A stretch of DNA of 7,010 nucleotides from an uncultured Methanosarcinales archaeon (lineage in GTDB: Archaea > Halobacteriota > Methanosarcinia > Methanotrichales > Methanotrichaceae), in the NCBI GenBank assembly GCA_937864385.1, contig CALMJN010000348.1, forward strand, positions 1-7,010. The letters are read 5' to 3'. Shown here piece by piece: positions 5,320-7,010 of the stretch. Every line of letters begins with the position of its first letter. Position 1 is the first letter of the stretch. Under the pieces are notes generated by a model, which saw only the letters and a list, made by a program, of their open reading frames with translations, made no database searches and was not told where the DNA came from. The translations under genes were made by a program, and so were the position numbers.

Positions 5320-6469
5320 ATGAATCAGGGATTGAAATTTTCAAGCATGCTGGCCTTGGCCATGCTCTTATCATTTTCCATGGTCCAGGCAGCATCAATT
5401 GAGGTCAGGCCGGGAGAGAGCATACAGGCGGCGATAGATCAAGCCGGAGCTGGAGACGGCATACTGGTTTTAAGCGGCGCCTACCAGGAGAGCCTGAATA
5501 TAACCAAGCCGCTGTCTCTGATCGGCATCGGCCATCCCCAGATCGATGGGGGGTCCGCCGATAGCGCCGTTCTCCTTTATGCCGATGGGGTGAGCATCTC
5601 CGGATTTGATATCAAGTCCACAAGGCGCACGGGCATCTACGTTTTCTCGGATGGGAATGTCCTCCAGAACAATACCCTCAGCGGCTGTCTGGACGGCATC
5701 TTTCTGGATGGCTCCAACTTTAACCACATCGCCTCCAATGATATCAACAACAATACCGCCGGCATCTTTCTATTCTCCTCAAACGGAAATGTCATTTCCA
5801 ACAACAGCATCCGAGACAACCACATCTATGAGGAGAGCGATTGCGGCATCGCCCTGGTCTGCTCGAGCGGCAATACGATCCGCTACAACCATCTGACCAA
5901 CAACGGCGATTCATCTCTAACCCTGCGCTCATCGGTCAACAATACCATCCTTGCCAACCACCTCAGCTCAAACGACTGGTACGGCATATCCCTCGCCGAA
6001 TCCAGCAACAACAACCGGATTGAGAAAAACAATGCCTCAGAGAACAAAGGCGCCGGCATATACCTGGACAGCTCGCAGGAGAACATCATCAAAGACAATT
6101 CCGCCTGGAACAACTCCCGGGGCATATTGCTCTCCTATGACAGCAATGACAATCTCCTGCAGGGCAACCGTCTCGCCTCCAACGGCAAGGGCGTGAATCT
6201 GGCCAGTCATAGCAGCAACAACACCATCGAGAATAACACGGCGATAAAGAACGGATACGGCATCTATCTATCTATCCTTCTCCTGTGGCTGGAATGCCGT
6301 ATTCGCCAATCGTCTCATCGACAACGACTACAATGCCTATGACCTGGGAAAGAACAATCGCTGGGACAACGGCACGACCGGAAATAGCTACAGCGGACTG
6401 GGAGAGACGTATTACATTCCGGGGGGAACGGCTGTGGACAGGCACCCCATGGCCGAGGCCCGGATCTGA
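5320..6469 (+). pseudogene. Secreted NosD-like beta-helix repeat protein, frameshifted at an ATCT repeat
   Basis: A secreted right-handed beta-helix protein of the NosD/CASH type, with parallel beta-helix (PbH1) repeats. ATG 5320 begins a signal peptide (MNQGLKFSSMLALAMLLSFS, then MVQA^AS); a GTG at 5308 is a poorer start. The mature part opens with IEVRPGESIQAAIDQAGAGD, the usual cap, then about nine turns of 22-24 residues of the form GIYL-SSxNN-TIxNN-xxxxN. Many N-x-S/T sequons suggest surface N-glycosylation. The frame breaks after GIYLS (residues 314-318) at an ATCT repeat (6262-6276) and would end in a nonsense tail at 6342, giving 340 aa. The +1 frame from 6281 continues the family perfectly: GWNAVFANRLIDNDYNAYDLG, NRWDN, GNSYSG, then IPGG and DRHPM, the classic NosD C-terminus, stopping at TGA 6467-6469. 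One 4-nt unit fewer gives an unbroken 381 residues. It is a phase-variable gene, a fresh mutation or a sequencing error. Confidence 0.88.
6262..6276 (+). repeat. ATCT tetranucleotide microsatellite within the beta-helix gene
   Basis: Fifteen bases of exact period 4 (ATCT three times plus ATC) lie in the codons for GIYLS. Slippage by one unit changes the reading frame; loss of one unit joins the upstream repeats to the canonical C-terminal frame. The tract is short compared with known contingency loci. Confidence 0.8.
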
Positions 6470-6490
6470 CGGATTGTTCAGTTCAGGCCC

Positions 6491-6508
6491 TTTTCCATCC
6501 CTGGAAAA
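6491..6508. terminator. Possible hairpin after the beta-helix gene
   Basis: TTTTCCA and TGGAAAA form a perfect 7-bp stem around a 4-nt loop, 22 nt after the stop of the restored frame. On the plus strand it is followed by A rather than T, so it is not a standard intrinsic terminator, though the stem itself carries a T-run. Confidence 0.2.
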
Positions 6509-6587
6509 AAAGAGGAAGCGGTAGGAGGCAGCAGCCGCAAGAGCTTGGCCTGCAGGCCCCCCCGGCCATGCTCCGGCAGATCCTCCT

Positions 6588-6611
6588 AAAATGATCTGAT
6601 CCGCCTCAGAT
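6588..6611 (-). terminator. Candidate terminator at the end of thrS
   Basis: On the minus strand ATCTGA and TCAGAT (6611-6606 and 6599-6594) form a 6-bp stem with a 6-nt loop, starting within the thrS stop codon and followed by CATTTTAGG with a TTTT run. The stem is short, but T-rich tracts after the stop suit archaeal termination. Confidence 0.35.
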
Positions 6612-7010
6612 GAACTTGGGCCGCTCGGAGAGCATCATTGATAGGGGCAGTCTGCGCCAGGGCTTGCCCGCCGTCTCAGCAGAGACTCTGGCCTTTAGAT
6701 CCGCCGGGCTCATCTTGACCTTGGCCGGAGACTTTGGCGTCGACTCTGCCCTTACAGTCACAGTCAGCTCCCCCGAGGCCAGCTCCTCATCGCCTATAAC
6801 CGCCACATAGGGTATCCACTCCCGTCCCGCATCGCGGATTTTCTTGCCCACCGTCTCATCGCGATCGTCGATATCTGTGCGCAAGCCGAGCTCTGAGGCG
6901 ATCTGCTGAGCCCTGGCCTGATGCCTCTCCGCCACAGGTATGATTCGCACCTGGGTGGGGGAGAGCCAGGTCTCGAGCATGGGCAGTTTTCCCTCTTCGG
7001 AAAGTCGGGC
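6606..7010 (-). CDS. thrS: Threonyl-tRNA synthetase, C-terminal part (5' end outside window)
   Basis: The last 134 residues of archaeal threonyl-tRNA synthetase, which charges tRNA-Thr with threonine. The frame is open to the window edge and ends at TGA 6608-6606. It carries the end of the catalytic region (KLPMLETWLSPTQVRIIPV, a class II motif 3-adjacent block) and the anticodon-binding domain: AERHQARAQQIASELGLRTD, then DRDETVGKKIRDAGREWIPY and VAVIGDEELASGELTVTVR. The C-terminus RRLPLSMMLSERPKFI is the standard end of the archaeal type, so the gene is complete at this side. It is convergent with the NosD-like gene, separated by 136 nt. Confidence 0.95.
   Translation of the reverse strand, partial: ARLSEEGKLPMLETWLSPTQVRIIPVAERHQARAQQIASELGLRTDIDDRDETVGKKIRDAGREWIPYVAVIGDEELASGELTVTVRAESTPKSPAKVKMSPADLKARVSAETAGKPWRRLPLSMMLSERPKFI

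Noticed and set aside
6547..6558. GGCCTGCAGGCC perfect 12-bp palindrome between the convergent genes
   Set aside because: It consists of joined GGCC and CTGCAG words in GC-rich DNA, has no loop for a stem and no U-run, so I see no function.
1..7010. CRISPR array, tRNA, rRNA or insertion sequence
   Set aside because: No regularly spaced repeats, no cloverleaf-like segment with CCA-side and TTC motifs, no transposase frame and no terminal inverted repeats were seen. The accessory character near 480 and 2098 is inferred from truncated frames only.

Overview
The window looks like a piece of a euryarchaeal, probably methanogen, chromosome, most like the Methanotrichales/Methanosarcinales. The grounds are an archaeal-type threonyl-tRNA synthetase C-terminus (ending RPKFI), an archaeal-style MoaA (ending in a REPYFK block), a secreted NosD-type beta-helix protein rich in N-glycosylation sequons, AT-rich box A-like promoter elements with few strong Shine-Dalgarno sites, and heavy use of AGG/AGA (Arg) and ATA (Ile) codons. 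The genus is inferred, not shown.

Layout from left to right, almost all on the minus strand. 1-447: an unrecognised, AT-richer gene cut by the window edge; it is open to position 1. 448-582: a short gap that looks like a junction between two truncated reading frames. 583-1491: moaA, for the pterin of molybdenum/tungsten cofactor. 1623-2012: a small four-helix membrane protein. About 2098-2629: the N-terminal PD-(D/E)XK nuclease module of a type IIG-like restriction enzyme, with no methyltransferase part after it. 2762-3212: a hicB-hicA toxin-antitoxin pair overlapping by 8 nt. 3335-5158: a YgiQ-family radical SAM protein. 5159-5319: a divergent promoter region with repeated CCAGG(G) motifs. 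5320-6469 (+): a secreted NosD-like beta-helix protein whose frame is broken at an ATCT tetranucleotide repeat. 6606-7010: the 3' end of thrS, convergent with it.

The genes do not form one pathway. Conserved housekeeping genes (thrS, moaA, the YgiQ-like gene) flank accessory material: the toxin-antitoxin pair, a restriction remnant and an AT-rich orphan gene. I see no complete new defence or biosynthetic system. The points most worth a second look are the tetranucleotide-repeat frameshift in the surface protein (one 4-nt unit fewer restores a full 381-residue protein), a hairpin embedded in the last codons of moaA, the junction near 480-505, and the lone restriction-nuclease domain beside hicBA.
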